Assembly: GCA_963693365.1 (NCBI GenBank)
Contig: CAVNZM010000008.1
Span: 9,238,001-9,302,000, forward strand
Origin: Amoebidium appalachense
Lineage: Eukaryota > Ichthyosporea
Length of the DNA stretch: 64,000 nt
Direction of reading: 5' to 3'
Within the stretch, counting starts at the first letter, position 1; each line of letters begins with the position of its first letter. This document shows positions 39,570-62,149 of the stretch, piece after piece. The translations under genes were made by a program, and so were the position numbers. A model generated the notes under the pieces. It was not told the DNA's origin. It worked only from the letters and a program-made list of their open reading frames with translations, and did no database searches.

Positions 39570-41075
39570 TCTCCACCAGATAAACCACCCATGATCTCTA
39601 CAGATTTTGTGCACACACCCCCTTCTCCCCTCCCTTCTTTCCCCCCCCTCCCCCCCCCTCCCCCCCCTCTCCCGTCGAGAAGTCTTGTGCGCAACACCGG
39701 TGAATTGCTTATCTGGAAGAAGGGGTTCAGGAGAGAAGACTGTGGGAGGGAATTATGGGAGGGTGGCGGGCAAACGTTTCTCTTTACTGTTTTCCCCGAA
39801 CTGGCAAGGGCCAAGAGAGACAGGTGGCTTTCTCTGGTTTCTTTTTTTCTCTCTTTCTTTCTTTCTTTCTCTCTTTCGTTCTTTTTGCTTTCTTTTCGCA
39901 AGGGGTGGGGGGTGGGGGAGAGGTGGGGGGAGGGGTAAAGAAGGGGGATGAAGAAGATGGATAGGGGGGCGAGGGGTTGGTACATGTGTGTGTATGTGTG
40001 TGTATATGGGGCGAGGGGCGGAGGGAGGGGAACTTTCAAGGGATATTTACTTGCCAACACCACAACTCGAGTCAAAAACCTCATCTTCGGTACAGTCTTC
40101 CTAACTGTGGGAGTCAATACAGCTTTGCTCCTTATTTCGTTTGCGTTCACAAACAACCTCATACCTGCCTATCCGTTTGAATCAAGATTAAAAAAATGAG
40201 GGCAGTCACCCACAGTTAGGTTGTGTCGTTTAGCACGATCTATAACATTCCCAAACGAAATATGCAAGAGTAACGTCCCCTGTACATAAGAAGAAAATTT
40301 TGCTAAAAACAACTAACTAACATAGCAATTCTCGTCCTTTTCTACCATGAAATAAGCCATCATTATAAGGGAGAAAACTGAAGATTGAACGCCGTGGTGT
40401 GGACAAACTGAGGAGCGCCGCTCTCTGGATCCGGAGCCGCTCAGGCGAGTCTCAGTCGAGTGTGACGGGCTCCCAGCAGCAAACCTCCTAAACAGCTAAG
40501 ACTGCTAAAACCCACAGATGCTCCATTTTCGCACTCAAACTTTTTTCTTTATTTTTAGGCTTTTCCCACCAAAGTTACTACACTTCTACATTACCCTATT
40601 CTCTCCTCCATTTTTTCTTATCTAATTTATTACTTTTCTAAAAAGAAGGTAGCTGTTGTAGCATAAAGTTTACTACTATTACCATTAGTATCCATCACGT
40701 TCCGTGACGTTCGTGTAAAAATAGTTGCTATTTCAGCTAAAAAATTTCCTTCTCGTCATCAGCTTGGGGTTTAGAAGAACGTTATGAAGAATCTTTGAAG
40801 ATGCGTTTTGATTGGATTTCCTTGTATTCGGCGTTTCTATTGGCGTTTCCACCCAACTTATTTCTTTTGGGTGGTGCGGGGGTGCCGTTTGAAAAACGGT
40901 GTGTATACAGCCCAAGGTCTCCTAAATAGCACAGGTGTGCTATTTAGGAGGTGTGCTATTTAGGAGGCCTTGATACAGCCCCCGACTCCCCGACTCCCGC
41001 GTTTTCTTTTTTTTTGTCCTTCCTATTCTACCTTATGCTCAAGTCTGCAAGCGTAAGTTCTTCATAGTTCTAACG
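39570..41075. other. Intergenic region between the lyase-fusion and phosphatase genes
   Basis: 39610-39675 is C-rich, 39840-39895 is CTTT-rich and 39900-40030 is G-rich. The remaining sequence (40040-41075) is unusually repeat-poor and AT-rich for this window. It contains the inverted repeat at 40914-40971. No gene is recognised. Confidence 0.5.
40914..40971. repeat. Inverted repeat with duplicated right arm
   Basis: CTCCTAAATAGCAC at 40919-40932 is followed by its exact reverse complement at 40937-40950 and again at 40953-40966. Including flanks (CAAGG and CCTTG) the outer arms are 20 bp with one mismatch. The RNA or DNA could fold two alternative ways. Confidence 0.85.
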
Positions 41076-41077
41076 TT

Positions 41078-41083
41078 TATAAA
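41078..41083 (+). promoter_or_regulatory. Possible TATA box upstream of the phosphatase gene
   Basis: TATAAA within CGTTTATAAAGAAG lies about 260 bp before the start codon at 41339. A second TA-rich element (GTATATAG) follows at 41092. The distance to the start codon is long, so the assignment is tentative. Confidence 0.35.
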
Positions 41084-41338
41084 GAAGCCAAGTATATAGC
41101 ATTTCACAGTTCATAGTCAACGTTCCTTATTACGGCAAGTGTGGTTGCACACATCTGGCTCCTCAAAATCTTGCCTCGGCACCACCTGCACACACCCACC
41201 CCTGCCACTATGCGACAGAGGCTTGGAAAGTGCATCACCCTGACCGTGTCAAAAGAAACACATCATTCACAAGCTTCCTGATATTACCCGTCGGTGTTTT
41301 TTTAACGCTATAGCACCTAAAAAGCACACTTCATAAAC

Positions 41339-42072
41339 ATGACTTCAACGCCTACAGACCCATCACAGCTTTTCAACCGTGCCAACCTGGTTCAGGCACC
41401 ACATCTTCCCGAGAGATTCATAGTTAGCCGCATACCAAAAGACCGCCTTGGCTATTGGCGCGCCATCAACTTGTCTGAATGTGTTATGGGTGTGCAGTTT
41501 GAGGCTGGCCAGCCAGACTGGCGTTACCACCTTGACAGCGTAGGTGAGAAGATTCAACTAAAACCACGAGACGAAGACGAAACAAGCGATTGCTTTACTG
41601 TAAGACTGCTGGAAGAACAAGAGTTATCAGACGTTCTACGCATCAGAAAGTATGAAATTTCTTCCTCTGAAAAGGAACATGTGCGTACTTTTTATCACTT
41701 TTATCTTGAATGGATTGATTACGGCCTTCCAGATAAGGATGGATTTGAGGATCTCCTGCGACAATACAGGAAGGTCATGTTGGCAATCTGTGCCCAAAAC
41801 AACGAGGCTTCTTCTGAATCACAAGAAAGGAAACCGTTGGTTCATGTTCACTGCATGGGAGGAATGGGTCGATCCGGCACGTTCGTGTATGCACGCACCA
41901 TCGGGAGCTACCACGAGAAGTGGTTGATGGTGGTGATGTTGGGGTGAATGGGTGGGAGTGCTGGACAAACGAAAGAATATTGGAAGAGTTGCGGAGACAA
42001 AGGGCCCACCTGGCTGAAACACCTGATCAGGAAAAGTTTGGTGGTGCATACAGGGGTTTCTTCCTTGCTTAG
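41339..42072 (+). pseudogene. Intronless protein tyrosine phosphatase, interrupted by a frameshift near its 3' end
   Basis: The first frame runs 41339-41947 (202 codons). It shows a YWRAI segment, a WPD-loop equivalent (W125-I-D127, in EWIDYGLPD) and the cysteine-PTP signature HCMGGMGRSGTF with catalytic Cys172 and Arg178. Soon after the signature the reading continues in another frame, ending with TAG at 42070-42072. That frame carries the family's Q-loop region (ILEELRRQRAHLAETPDQ). The switch falls between about 41885 and 41930. The enzyme would hydrolyse phosphotyrosine. The usual Pro of the WPD loop is Ile. No introns are visible, and codon use is more A/T-rich than in neighbouring genes, suggesting a retrocopy or transfer. 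A base-call error, a true pseudogene and a functional short form are all possible. Confidence 0.75.
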
Positions 42073-42313
42073 TACAAAAAATAGATACAGCCTAACGCGT
42101 ATTTTCACTGGGTGAATGAATGGTTGTAGCTTCCTCGCTCACTTCATACGAACGATGACGGCAAACGTAATTTTTTGGTTTTGGGACTGTTCATATCTGC
42201 TCGTCTTTGCAGGATCTTTCTTGTGCACAATACGAAGGACTTGTTCAACAACCTTAAACTGCTACTGTTGGATTTTCTTTTTCTTCCCCTTCCTCCCCTT
42301 ACATCCCCCAACC

Positions 42314-42349
<36 letters not shown>

Positions 42350-42878
42350 GCCAGCCGGGGCCCCTTTCGTTTGTGCACTTTCGGCACGAAAGTAACCATG
42401 CATTTATTTTGGTACGTGTACATATGTAGTAGGTGTGCTGTATGGCCGCCAGTGACTTAATCTATCATACAAAGCAAAAATGAGGGCACGGTGTGTCATT
42501 CGCCATCCCGACGAATGCAATTGATTTGGATGGTCTTACTGTGGCCTTATTCTTCCAATTGCTATGATCTTCGTGGAGAGTTATGTTCTCCTACACACGC
42601 TCCACACTTTATATCCCTTTATCTCCATGGCATTGTTGCCCCCAACTCCCCTCCCACCAGACCAACCCCAACACCATCACCGCCACCATCATAACCCACA
42701 TGTGTACACATGTACAGCCATTACAATGGAACCCTATTCATAATAATAACCAGCGGGTAGTATGCGCTACCTTTCAGTGATTCTCTTCTGGTCTGAGTTC
42801 AGGAGCTCGAGAATAACCGATATGTGAAGTGTGTGGAGAGGAGAGGAGAGGAGGTTCTGGAGGGAGCCGGGGGTGGGG

Positions 42879-42909
<31 letters not shown>

Positions 42910-43005
42910 AGGTTGGCTGGGGAGGGCTGGCTATCAAATAGCATGATCCACCGTGATATATTAAAAGGTTTGAGGGGGGAGGGGCTATGCATTCTGTGTG
43001 TGTGT

Positions 43006-43044
<39 letters not shown>

Positions 43045-43054
43045 TGTGTGTCAC

Positions 43055-43088
<34 letters not shown>

Positions 43089-43157
43089 ACGTGCGTGCGT
43101 GCATGCGTGCGTGCATGCGTGCGCGTGCGTGCGTGCGTGCATGTGTGTGTGCGTGTG

Positions 43158-43189
<32 letters not shown>

Positions 43190-43199
43190 TGTGTGTGTG

Positions 43200-43263
<64 letters not shown>

Positions 43264-43369
43264 ACAGTACATATTCACGAAGGACAACACAATGCGTATG
43301 AGAGAGAGGTAGCGAGAGAGAAGCGGGGGGGGGGGGGGGGGGGGAAGGGTGGGGGGAGGGAGGGAGAGG

Positions 43370-43430
<61 letters not shown>
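42073..43430. repeat. Intergenic simple repeats between the phosphatase and DCN1-like genes
   Basis: C run at 42319-42347, G run at 42880-42909, (TG)n with GCGTGCATG variants at 42996-43262, G run at 43326-43344, and (GA)n at 43374-43430. Unique sequence at 42350-42840 has no recognised gene. Confidence 0.65.
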
Positions 43431-43431
<1 letters not shown>

Positions 43432-43461
43432 ACGGCCATCTAGAGACTCTAGATGGCCGTG
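43431..43461. repeat. Perfect 31-nt palindrome (15-bp arms, 1-nt centre)
   Basis: CACGGCCATCTAGAG at 43431-43445 and its exact reverse complement at 43447-43461 flank a single A. It directly follows a (GA)n array and lies about 480 bp upstream of the DCN1-like start codon. Confidence 0.9.
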
Positions 43462-43941
43462 GATCTAACGTAGATTTTTCTTGTGTTTCGATGATTATTA
43501 CGATTTTTCAAGTGTTTCGATGATTATTTCTTGAAAAGCAGAACTTGGGGCTTTCTTCAACAGTTAGACAACTGAATAAGGGGTTTTTGACGGGCTATCA
43601 CAAACTTTCAAAAATACCGCAAGATGTTACGTAGCAGCTCCTGCTCAATAGTAGTCTGTTTACATGACGTCACTTTGCTTTCCCAGCCACCGACTCTGAA
43701 CGCAGAAAACAAGAAACAAATCAGATGAAGGAAACAAAGTAGACTAACACTTTATCATCGCTGATCAGCTGCAGCTGGCAGTTCGACGAGTAGAGAAACT
43801 AAGTCAGCCGTTTCTTTTCTGAAATTCAAGCTTTGTCCAACCGATTATTTTTCAACGATAGGATAAACATCGGTGCAGTTTCCCGATAGATTTCGCATCA
43901 TTCTCTCTAGAAAGAATTGAACGCGTCACGATTTGCTGAAA

Positions 43942-53600
<9,659 letters not shown>

Positions 53601-53602
53601 GA

Positions 53603-53608
53603 TATAAG
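53603..53608 (+). promoter_or_regulatory. Possible TATA box of the secreted-protein gene
   Basis: TATAAG in TTGATATAAGAACC lies about 345 bp upstream of the start codon at 53947. The long leader makes the assignment tentative. Confidence 0.3.
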
Positions 53609-53946
53609 AACCCCTTGTGGCCGTCAGAACCGACCGAGACTCAGGAGGAAGCAAGAGGAGTCGACGTACTCAGTGTTGGTCCTTGGAAAACTGTACATCC
53701 CTTGCTCTACCACAGTAGTGCTCGTTGTCAATACTTTAACTTATGGGAGAAAATAGATATTTAGCTTGTGTTTATGCTCGCAAGATAGACCTACTTCAAG
53801 ATCTCATATGACCACTATTTTTTTGTGAACGTTGGAACTTTTGAACCATTTCACATGAGCATTGCGAGGCCTAGGGTGTCTATTTGATTACTTTCACGTG
53901 CACGTTCGGCCTACAAGTGCCGGTCCCACAGTGACTCAACACAAAC

Positions 53947-54658
53947 ATGAAGACACTCTGCGTTGTCGGTGCAGTGTGCGCCGTCGTTGCAATTACTGTT
54001 GGTGCTCCAGTTCCCCGCGACGCAAAACCAGAACACAAGAAGGTCACCACCACAGCACACCACCACAAGCCATCCGTCACGCCAGCAGCCCGTGCCGCCG
54101 CCGACGCCCCCGGTGTTCCCCTCGAGCCCGCAACCACCTCCACCGTTCACGTTACTGAAACAGTAACAAAAGTTCCTGATGCCTTCCTAGGTGTTTACAC
54201 TCCAGAACAAGAAAAGGCTGCACATGAGGGTGAGGCAAAGAGCGCGTCTTCCGGGGCTGCAGGGGAGAAGGCGACCGGGTTGAGCAACAGTGCCAAACCC
54301 CAGCCCCGGTCTGGTTCTGGCAAGCCTGTGGTCGCAAAGCATCACAGTGGCCATGGGGGAAGCTACGTCAAAATTCCTGGCGTGAAGGGTGAGAGGGCAC
54401 CAATTATTGTGAAGGCAAGAAATCCCCCTCAAATGCATGTGTTGGTGTTTTGTAAATGTGCTGGTGGCACTACATGATATGCATATGTATTAATGATATG
54501 ACCAGGTTGAAAGTCATGCAGGCATGGTCGCGTGTAAAGTAGAAAACGGGGATAACGGAGTTGGATCATGACACCACTTTTGATATCTTTGAATGGCACG
54601 CCGTGTGTGTGTCCCGGAAGTTGCTGAAAAGAGTGGCTGTCGTCCAGGCTCCCAGCAG

Positions 54659-54723
<65 letters not shown>

Positions 54724-54899
54724 ACTCCCCCAACTTCCAGTCATGACATCACCCTGTGTACACGAAAAAACAAACTGTTCGGCAGAACGAGCTTCACACA
54801 GGAATTCGTGTTTGCATGGTGGTTGGTGTGCAAAGCTACCTCCCAGGTCCCCCTTCTCCCCCCCCTCCCCCCCCCCCCCCCCCTCCCCCCCCTCCCCCC

Positions 54900-54930
<31 letters not shown>

Positions 54931-55417
54931 AAACAACTCACCCTCCAGCCTACAATCACTGAATATCCCAATTTTTTACGACCCCCCCGCTTCCCGCCCC
55001 TCTCTTGTCCTCCACACCTGGCCTGTGGCCGTCTGTTTTGTATCCGATTTTCCATTTCTCACTGCCTACACCAAATCCCCGACTTTACCCATCCCCCCCT
55101 CCCCCTCCCCCTCCCTCCCCCCCCTCCCCCCCCACCACCACCACCTTCCTCCCCTCCAAACCCTGCAGCTTCCAGACCAAACGATCGTCAACACCGGCAA
55201 CATGAGCTATAGTGTGGACATTAAAAAGGGTAACTTTAACGGTTCGGGCACCTTTAAGAAGAAGAAGAAGTGCAAGAAGAGTGGCGGTGGTGGTGGCGGC
55301 GGTGGCGGTGGCGGTGGTGGTGGGGGCTCAACTCCCGGGGCTGACAAGGAGGTCATAAAGCTGGAGCAGACGGGGGATAATGCCGTTATGATTGTGGTGG
55401 GCAACAGCTTCGATTAA
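53947..55417 (+). CDS. Unrecognised secreted low-complexity protein
   Basis: A clear signal peptide (MKTLCVVGAVCAVVAITVGA, cleavage probably before PVPRD) starts the protein. A Thr/His/Ala/Pro-rich region follows, with HVTETVTKVP and an Ala/Ser/Gly-rich stretch. Preferred model: exon 1 at 53947-54388, GT-AG intron, exon 2 at 55176-55417; 684 nt, 227 residues. An alternative uses a GC donor after 54414 and an acceptor before 55169 (238 residues). Exon 2 encodes MSYSVDIKKGNF, a Lys-rich patch (KKKKKCKK), a run of about 15 Gly written with mixed GGT and GGC codons, and a C terminus AVMIVVGNSFD. I do not recognise a family. The features fit an extracellular or matrix protein, but no function is claimed. 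Confidence 0.6.
54389..55175 (+). repeat. C-tract-rich intron of the secreted-protein gene
   Basis: Contains a C run of about 60 nt (54664-54723), C-rich at 54858-54916 with a short CA array, and C-rich sequence to the acceptor. The proline-rich open frame across it is a repeat artefact. Confidence 0.65.
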
Positions 55418-55440
55418 ACGGTTTTCTCTTTTCTTTTCTT

Positions 55441-55477
<37 letters not shown>

Positions 55478-55480
55478 GTC

Positions 55481-55520
<40 letters not shown>

Positions 55521-56153
55521 GGGGGGGGGGCACGGGCGCTCTCGATTAGTGAATGATCATGGAGCTAATGAGCCTGAGTGGACATGTTTAAATGTCCGGA
55601 GAGTCAGAGCACGGTTTGGTTTGAGTGTAGAGTAGTAAGTTAGAACATGAGTGAATTAGTAATTTACGAAGGACAGCGGAGATGTTTTTATAAATGAATC
55701 GTCGAGGCACCAATCATTATGTACATAAGACCGAGTCGTGTAAATATTCCCATAGTCGATACAAGCAAAGCTTTTCAACCAACCACTCTTTTTGTATCAT
55801 AACTCATATAGTAACAATAGCCTAACATTACCTGAGGGTTGCTTTCGAGACTTGTATCGAGCTCGGCCTACTACATACCTGCAACTCGTACGGTATGTGT
55901 ACGCAGTTGATACTTGGGTGGTCCTTGGTAAGGACACCGCATAGTTTTATGAAGTGAATCAGATGCAGGAGAATAAACCCAAAGATTACAGCACGATATT
56001 CAACTTGATTGCCAATTGGTCATAGTACATCAGTGTTTCTACTACGCACCTTTCCCCGGGTACTACTACTAGGCTTGGACACTGTGCTACTACGGTATAC
56101 ATATATATGATGCACGAAAACCCATAGCCAAACGTTCACGCCAATTCATCCCC

Positions 56154-56208
<55 letters not shown>

Positions 56209-57157
56209 ACACACACAAGCACATACCCTGAATGCCTCCTCTACCCTCCTCCCTGGCGGCTTCCCTCCTTTCTCCTCCCGCCACTCACGCACAAACACAC
56301 ATATTAGTACCCGAATGGCAACATTCTATACGTATCTTTACGTAGAGCACTGTAAATCTTAAGACAACAAAACATATCAGTAATGTTGTATACCACTGAT
56401 GGGTGCCACACTCAACCCGATGGTAATCTCTAAACGAGCACACACCGTGCACACATTGTACCAGGTCACCCCTCGTGTGCAGAATCCAATCGAATATCTA
56501 TATGACACACCCAGGGCCTCCTGCCAGCGAGGATGGGGTATACACTCTGGGCTAAGTGTGTACTAATTAGATCCACTTTGGACTTGATAAAGGTGTGTTA
56601 GCCTAGCTGGTTGCACCAGTAGCACCCTAACTAGGGTGCAGTCGGTGCTGTGTTGAAGACGGTACTTCCATTGAGTGCCCCCCTGGGGGTCCCTCCGGCT
56701 CTCCTGATCCGGAAACAAAACGGGATAAAACAAAAAAACAAAACAACAACAAAAAAAGACTAAGGCGGACACTGGCATACACGGGCAATGGTTTATGTTA
56801 GCGTGTGTGTGTTAACCTTTCATTGTTTAAACTTTGCAAACTGTCTACTGTAACAAAGTTGTTTAGGGAGTGTAGTGTGGTGTGGGTACTAGAGCTTGAT
56901 GTGTGGTGACACCTCATCTACATGTCTGCCAGTGCGTTCAAGCTTGCAGCATGCAAGAGGTGTCGACAATCATGAGGGTACTGTTGATCACGTGTGCACG
57001 TGTTAGGTGTACCCATGTACATCCGGTCCATGCACATACATATGCACATCCATCGATTTATGGGCCACCACGGTATATTCCTACTTTTTTGTTTGTTTTA
57101 TTAAAAACATGGTTTTATACATACGTATGGGGTCCTCGTGTTTTTTTTTTTTTTTTT

Positions 57158-57210
<53 letters not shown>

Positions 57211-57607
57211 TTCCAAAGAAAGAGGCAGGGGGCGGGGAGGGCAGCTTTGGACATACAAACGTTGAAATTCAAAATCTTCGAACTCCCCTAGTCTCCAAGG
57301 CTTTGTACCCGCTGGCTTACGTAAGTGGCTGGGCCCTACTGCGCTGCGGGACATTAAAAAAAAAAACATAAAACAAGAGGAGGCCGCAGGGAGACAGCAC
57401 TCAGAGGATTATTAGAACTCCCCGTAGATTCGTGCCCGTGCATGTGCATCCCCAGCAGAAAATCTGATGCAAGTTTTGGAACAGAATTGCATCAAAAAAC
57501 AAATGTGAGGCATAGGGAACGTGCAATCGTGCACGCGACGTGAAGTCGATCATAGATGAAACAAGTGCGCACATGCAACAGATTGGTGGGGGTGCAGGGC
57601 AAAACAT

Positions 57608-57646
<39 letters not shown>

Positions 57647-58079
57647 GGGCCCTGGGGCTGGATGTGTGGCTAAACAAGCACCAAAGCAATTTATATCTTG
57701 ATTTTTTTTTTTTGTCATTTCGAACCCTGTGACGTCTACAACAACAATTCTAACAGCTAGCTACACAGCCCACACAGGCATAGCTTTGTTTATGCACAGC
57801 ACATAGCCCAAATATGGTAAGAGCTATTAAAAAAAAAAACAACTGGATACCTGTTGTATACTATCAATATGTCGAAATGCACAATAATAATGCCTATGTA
57901 TGTGTGTATTACTCTAATGGTAGCCGTTGACAATGTAATATGCTCCTTTACAATTTCCGGAACATTTATCAAACCACACTGGGAATATGCTGATGGTATG
58001 CTCCCCTGCTCTATGGCACCATGCATGCACGTATATGCTTACACTACTATTACTCCACACACACCCTAACACGCCAGCA

Positions 58080-58153
<74 letters not shown>

Positions 58154-58168
58154 AAGACACACACATGC

Positions 58169-58204
<36 letters not shown>

Positions 58205-58362
58205 GAGGCCCAAACTTACAACATTACAAGCACACAGACATCCTTAACAATGAAAGAAACAGTAATTAGCGCGGGCGCGCGCACACACACACACACGAAC
58301 ACCCAAAAACACAACCCAATACCACCAATCACATCAAACAACCAGAGTATTGGCCAACATTT
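55418..58362. repeat. Intergenic region between the secreted-protein and ATG3 genes
   Basis: T run (55443-55476) followed by G run (55485-55530); C run joined to A run at 56150-56206; T run joined to G run at 57141-57209; G run at 57610-57645; (CA)n at 58081-58151; A run at 58171-58200. 55540-56140 and 56210-57130 are unique sequence with no recognised gene; 57210-58080 likewise. Confidence 0.6.
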
Positions 58363-58588
58363 TCAATTCATGCTGAACTCTCTGGTGTAGTCGTACTCGA
58401 TGGTGGGGATCACTGACTGCACGAACTTGAGGAAAATCATCAAATACCTGTGGTTTTAAGGACACACCCAGGTTAGTAGCAGGCCCAACACCACCCACAC
58501 TGCTTTTTCTCGTTTCCATTTTTTTCGCACATATCATAGCCCCCCCCCTCCCCTCCCACCAACACAACAAACAAAAAAAAAACAATGC

Positions 58589-58625
<37 letters not shown>

Positions 58626-58635
58626 ATCACCACCA

Positions 58636-58678
<43 letters not shown>

Positions 58679-60347
58679 CACACACAATTACAAATAAACA
58701 CAGCGCGCATACACAGCCACGCGCATACACAGCCATGACCCCCCCCCCCCCCCTGCATCCCTCCCCCCTCACCCCCCCTCCTCCCGCTCCCCCCCCGCCT
58801 CCCCCCGCCGCCCTTCCCTCGCACATCCCCCCTCCCCCCCCTCCCCCCTTCCCCCCTCCCCCTCCCCCCCCTCCCGAACCAACACGTACACACGTACATG
58901 TGCACGAGCAGCTCATCCTCCTTGGTCTCACTAGCCAGGTTGTCAATGATGCGCTTCATGACGTTGCTGTGGCGGCACGGGTGGATGCTGGCCATGGTCA
59001 CAGACAGGTGGGGGTGCGCCTCCATCGTCACTGTCTTCTTGGCGTGGTCTTGGCTGAAGTCTTCGAACATCTCCTTGCTGCCTAGCGGCTTGCCGTGCTG
59101 CGTGGAAGGGGAGAGAGGGTGCGGGAGAGAGAGAAGGGGTAGGGAGGGAGGGAGGGAGAGGGGGGGAGGATGGGAAGGAGGGAGGGAGCGGGGGGGGGGG
59201 GGGGAGAGGGGGGGGGGGGGGGGAGGGGGGGGGGGGGGGGGGGAGATGGGAGGGAGGGATGGAGGCAGGGTAGAGAGAAAGAATGCGTGTGTACATGTGT
59301 TTGGAGGGGGATGTGAATTGGGGTGTGAGCGGGCATGTGTGTGGAGGTGTGTGGGTATGTGATTGGTGTTTGTGTGTGTGTGCATGCATGTACGCGGGTG
59401 TGGTGTTTGTGGTAAGAACATGGTATCCAGTACAAAGTCAAGCACAGAGAGCTAAGGACACACCCCCGTGCGTAGTGTGGCAGGTACACGAACATACTAA
59501 AGCATTAGAGGGGTCCATTTTCAGAGACCATAACATCATCCACAAACACACCCGATAGCAAAAAAAAAAAAAAAAAAAAAAATGGGGGGGCGGGAGAGTG
59601 TTAGCAGTAGATGCAGTGTGTCCACTTGGGCACTTATTTTTTTCCATTTCCATTTTTTTTTTTTTTTTTTTTTTTTGGGAAAGGGGGGGGGGGGGGGGGG
59701 GGGGTTATGGGTAACAGTCGGTAGACAGATTAAAGCACTTATTCACCATGGATCACACATTGCAGGTAGGCCAAACAGAAACCACACACAAACGAGAATT
59801 CGACATGGGTAATGCCCACTGTGTGGTAGTGGTGATATTGATGTGTTTGCGCGCGGGCGCGCGCGCGGTGGGGGGGCAGGGGAGGGGAAATAAGTACGTG
59901 TGTGTGTGTGTGTAGGGAGAGGGGAAGGGGGGGGGAGGGCGCGGGGGGGGGGGGGGGGGGGGGGGGGGGGAAGGGAGAGAGGGTGGGAGGGAGGGAGGGA
60001 GGGAGGGAGGGGGGAGGGAGGGAGAGAGGGAGAGGGAGAGAGAAGGAAAGGGGGGGGCGGGGGGAGGGGAGGTACACACGCATACCCACACGCACACACG
60101 CACACACGCACGCACGCACCCACACACACAGACACTCACACATACATAGAGAGAGAGAGACAGGGAGAGGAGGGAGACAGAGCAGATACTTCCAAAGAGC
60201 ACCATACCTCGTCGTAGCCAAACAGCCACATGCGGGGGGTCTGGTAGTACTTGTCGTAGGTGATGGACAGGTCGTACGTACGTGTCTTGAGGATATTGTC
60301 GTCCTCCTTGTGCCCGGCAAACGCAGCCTGCACGTGCGCGCGCGCAT

Positions 60348-60382
<35 letters not shown>

Positions 60383-60638
60383 TGTGTGTGTGATGTATGT
60401 GTGTATGGCCTTGCGTGCACGCATGGGTGTTTGCCTTTGTAAGAGGGTTCCCGGATGGGCCCCCCGGGGGGGGGGGGGGGGGGGGGGGGAGAGGATGTAT
60501 GCGTTAGAGCAGGCAGGAGACACTTGAACAGAGCCCATCATCAGGGGGGTTCCTATGCCTCCACAAAAACATGGGTTTCGATTCTTTAACCTCTCGCGCG
60601 CGGGGGGAGAGGGGGGGGGGGCAGAGAGAGAGAGAAAC

Positions 60639-60682
<44 letters not shown>

Positions 60683-61740
60683 GGGGGGGGAGGGGGGGGG
60701 GGGAAGGGGATCGCATTGTAAGTGTCCCAGCTTCTCCTGTCTTAAAATCCGCTTCTAAAATCAAAGCTTTTATACTTTGGATGTAGCATTGTTACCGCTT
60801 GTATGCTATGTAAAGAGCACTACGTGATTGTTGTACGCATTGTTTGTGTACATGCATGTACGACTGCCTGCCTGGGTATATATGTGTTTGGATGAGCAAG
60901 GGTGGATCTATAGCGCGTGTTTCTACAATGTGTACATTTGTTTCTGTACACTTGTGCCTCTCTGGAACTTGTGTGCATGTGCAAGCACATGGATGCGAAT
61001 GTAGCCATGTGTGTGTGAGTGTGTGTGTGTGTGCATGTGTGTGCATGTTGTTTCTGTCACGTGTGTATCCATATGCACATCTGTTTCTGTGCTAGTGTGC
61101 CTAGTTTTGAATGTGCACATGTACATATTTATGCATGCATGTCGACGTGCATGGGCGTGCATGTACGTCCAGGTGCATGTGTGTGCATGCATGTACATGA
61201 GTGTGATTGTAAAGTCTTGTATGTGCGCTTGTATGTGTGCGATACACGTATGAGCACGTACACCCGTGCATGAATATGCACATGGGCATGCATGTACGTT
61301 TGTGCACGTGCATTCACGCATAGCGTTGTATCTGTGCTTGTACACGTGTGTGCATCTAAGAGCATGAACATGTATGCATGTAAATGCACATTGAGTGCAC
61401 GTCCATGCACCTATGCACATGTGCATGTGCGGGCATGCATGCATGTCCCGTGCACATGTGTGCATGCATGTCCATGTGCATGCAACTATGTGCGAGTGTG
61501 CATCCAAATAGGTACACCTGAATACATGCGCTGTATGTGCAAGCGTGCCATGTGTGTGTACACGTGTGAGTGTACGCACATGCAGATATGTGCACGTGCA
61601 AGCATTTATGGGTGCACGTGCCCTCACCTGGTCCTCGTCCAGATTGTCCTCCTCAAACTCGTCCATGTCGGGGATGTCGTCATCATCATCGTCATCGGCC
61701 TCCTCCGCAGGCGCAACTGAATGTAGAGAATTGAAGTCAG

Positions 61741-61799
<59 letters not shown>

Positions 61800-61967
61800 T
61801 GTGTGTGCGTGTGCGTGTGTGTGTGTGTAATATGTGTGTGTGTGTGTTTGTCCCTCTCAGGCAGTTACCATACGAGGTGCGCAATCGAGAGCCCGCAAAG
61901 TAGTTGTTCATGTCTAGATGACCGAGCCACGTTAGCTTTGGCAGCAATAAGTCACCACCTCCAGCCC

Positions 61968-62004
<37 letters not shown>

Positions 62005-62109
62005 TGATAATGCGCTGCAGAGTACGAAGGTACACATTGAAAACGGACAACATATGCGGGCTTTGCAAAAAGAGCACACACGGAGTATGCTTTTGGGGGA
62101 GGAGGAGGA

Positions 62110-62149
<40 letters not shown>

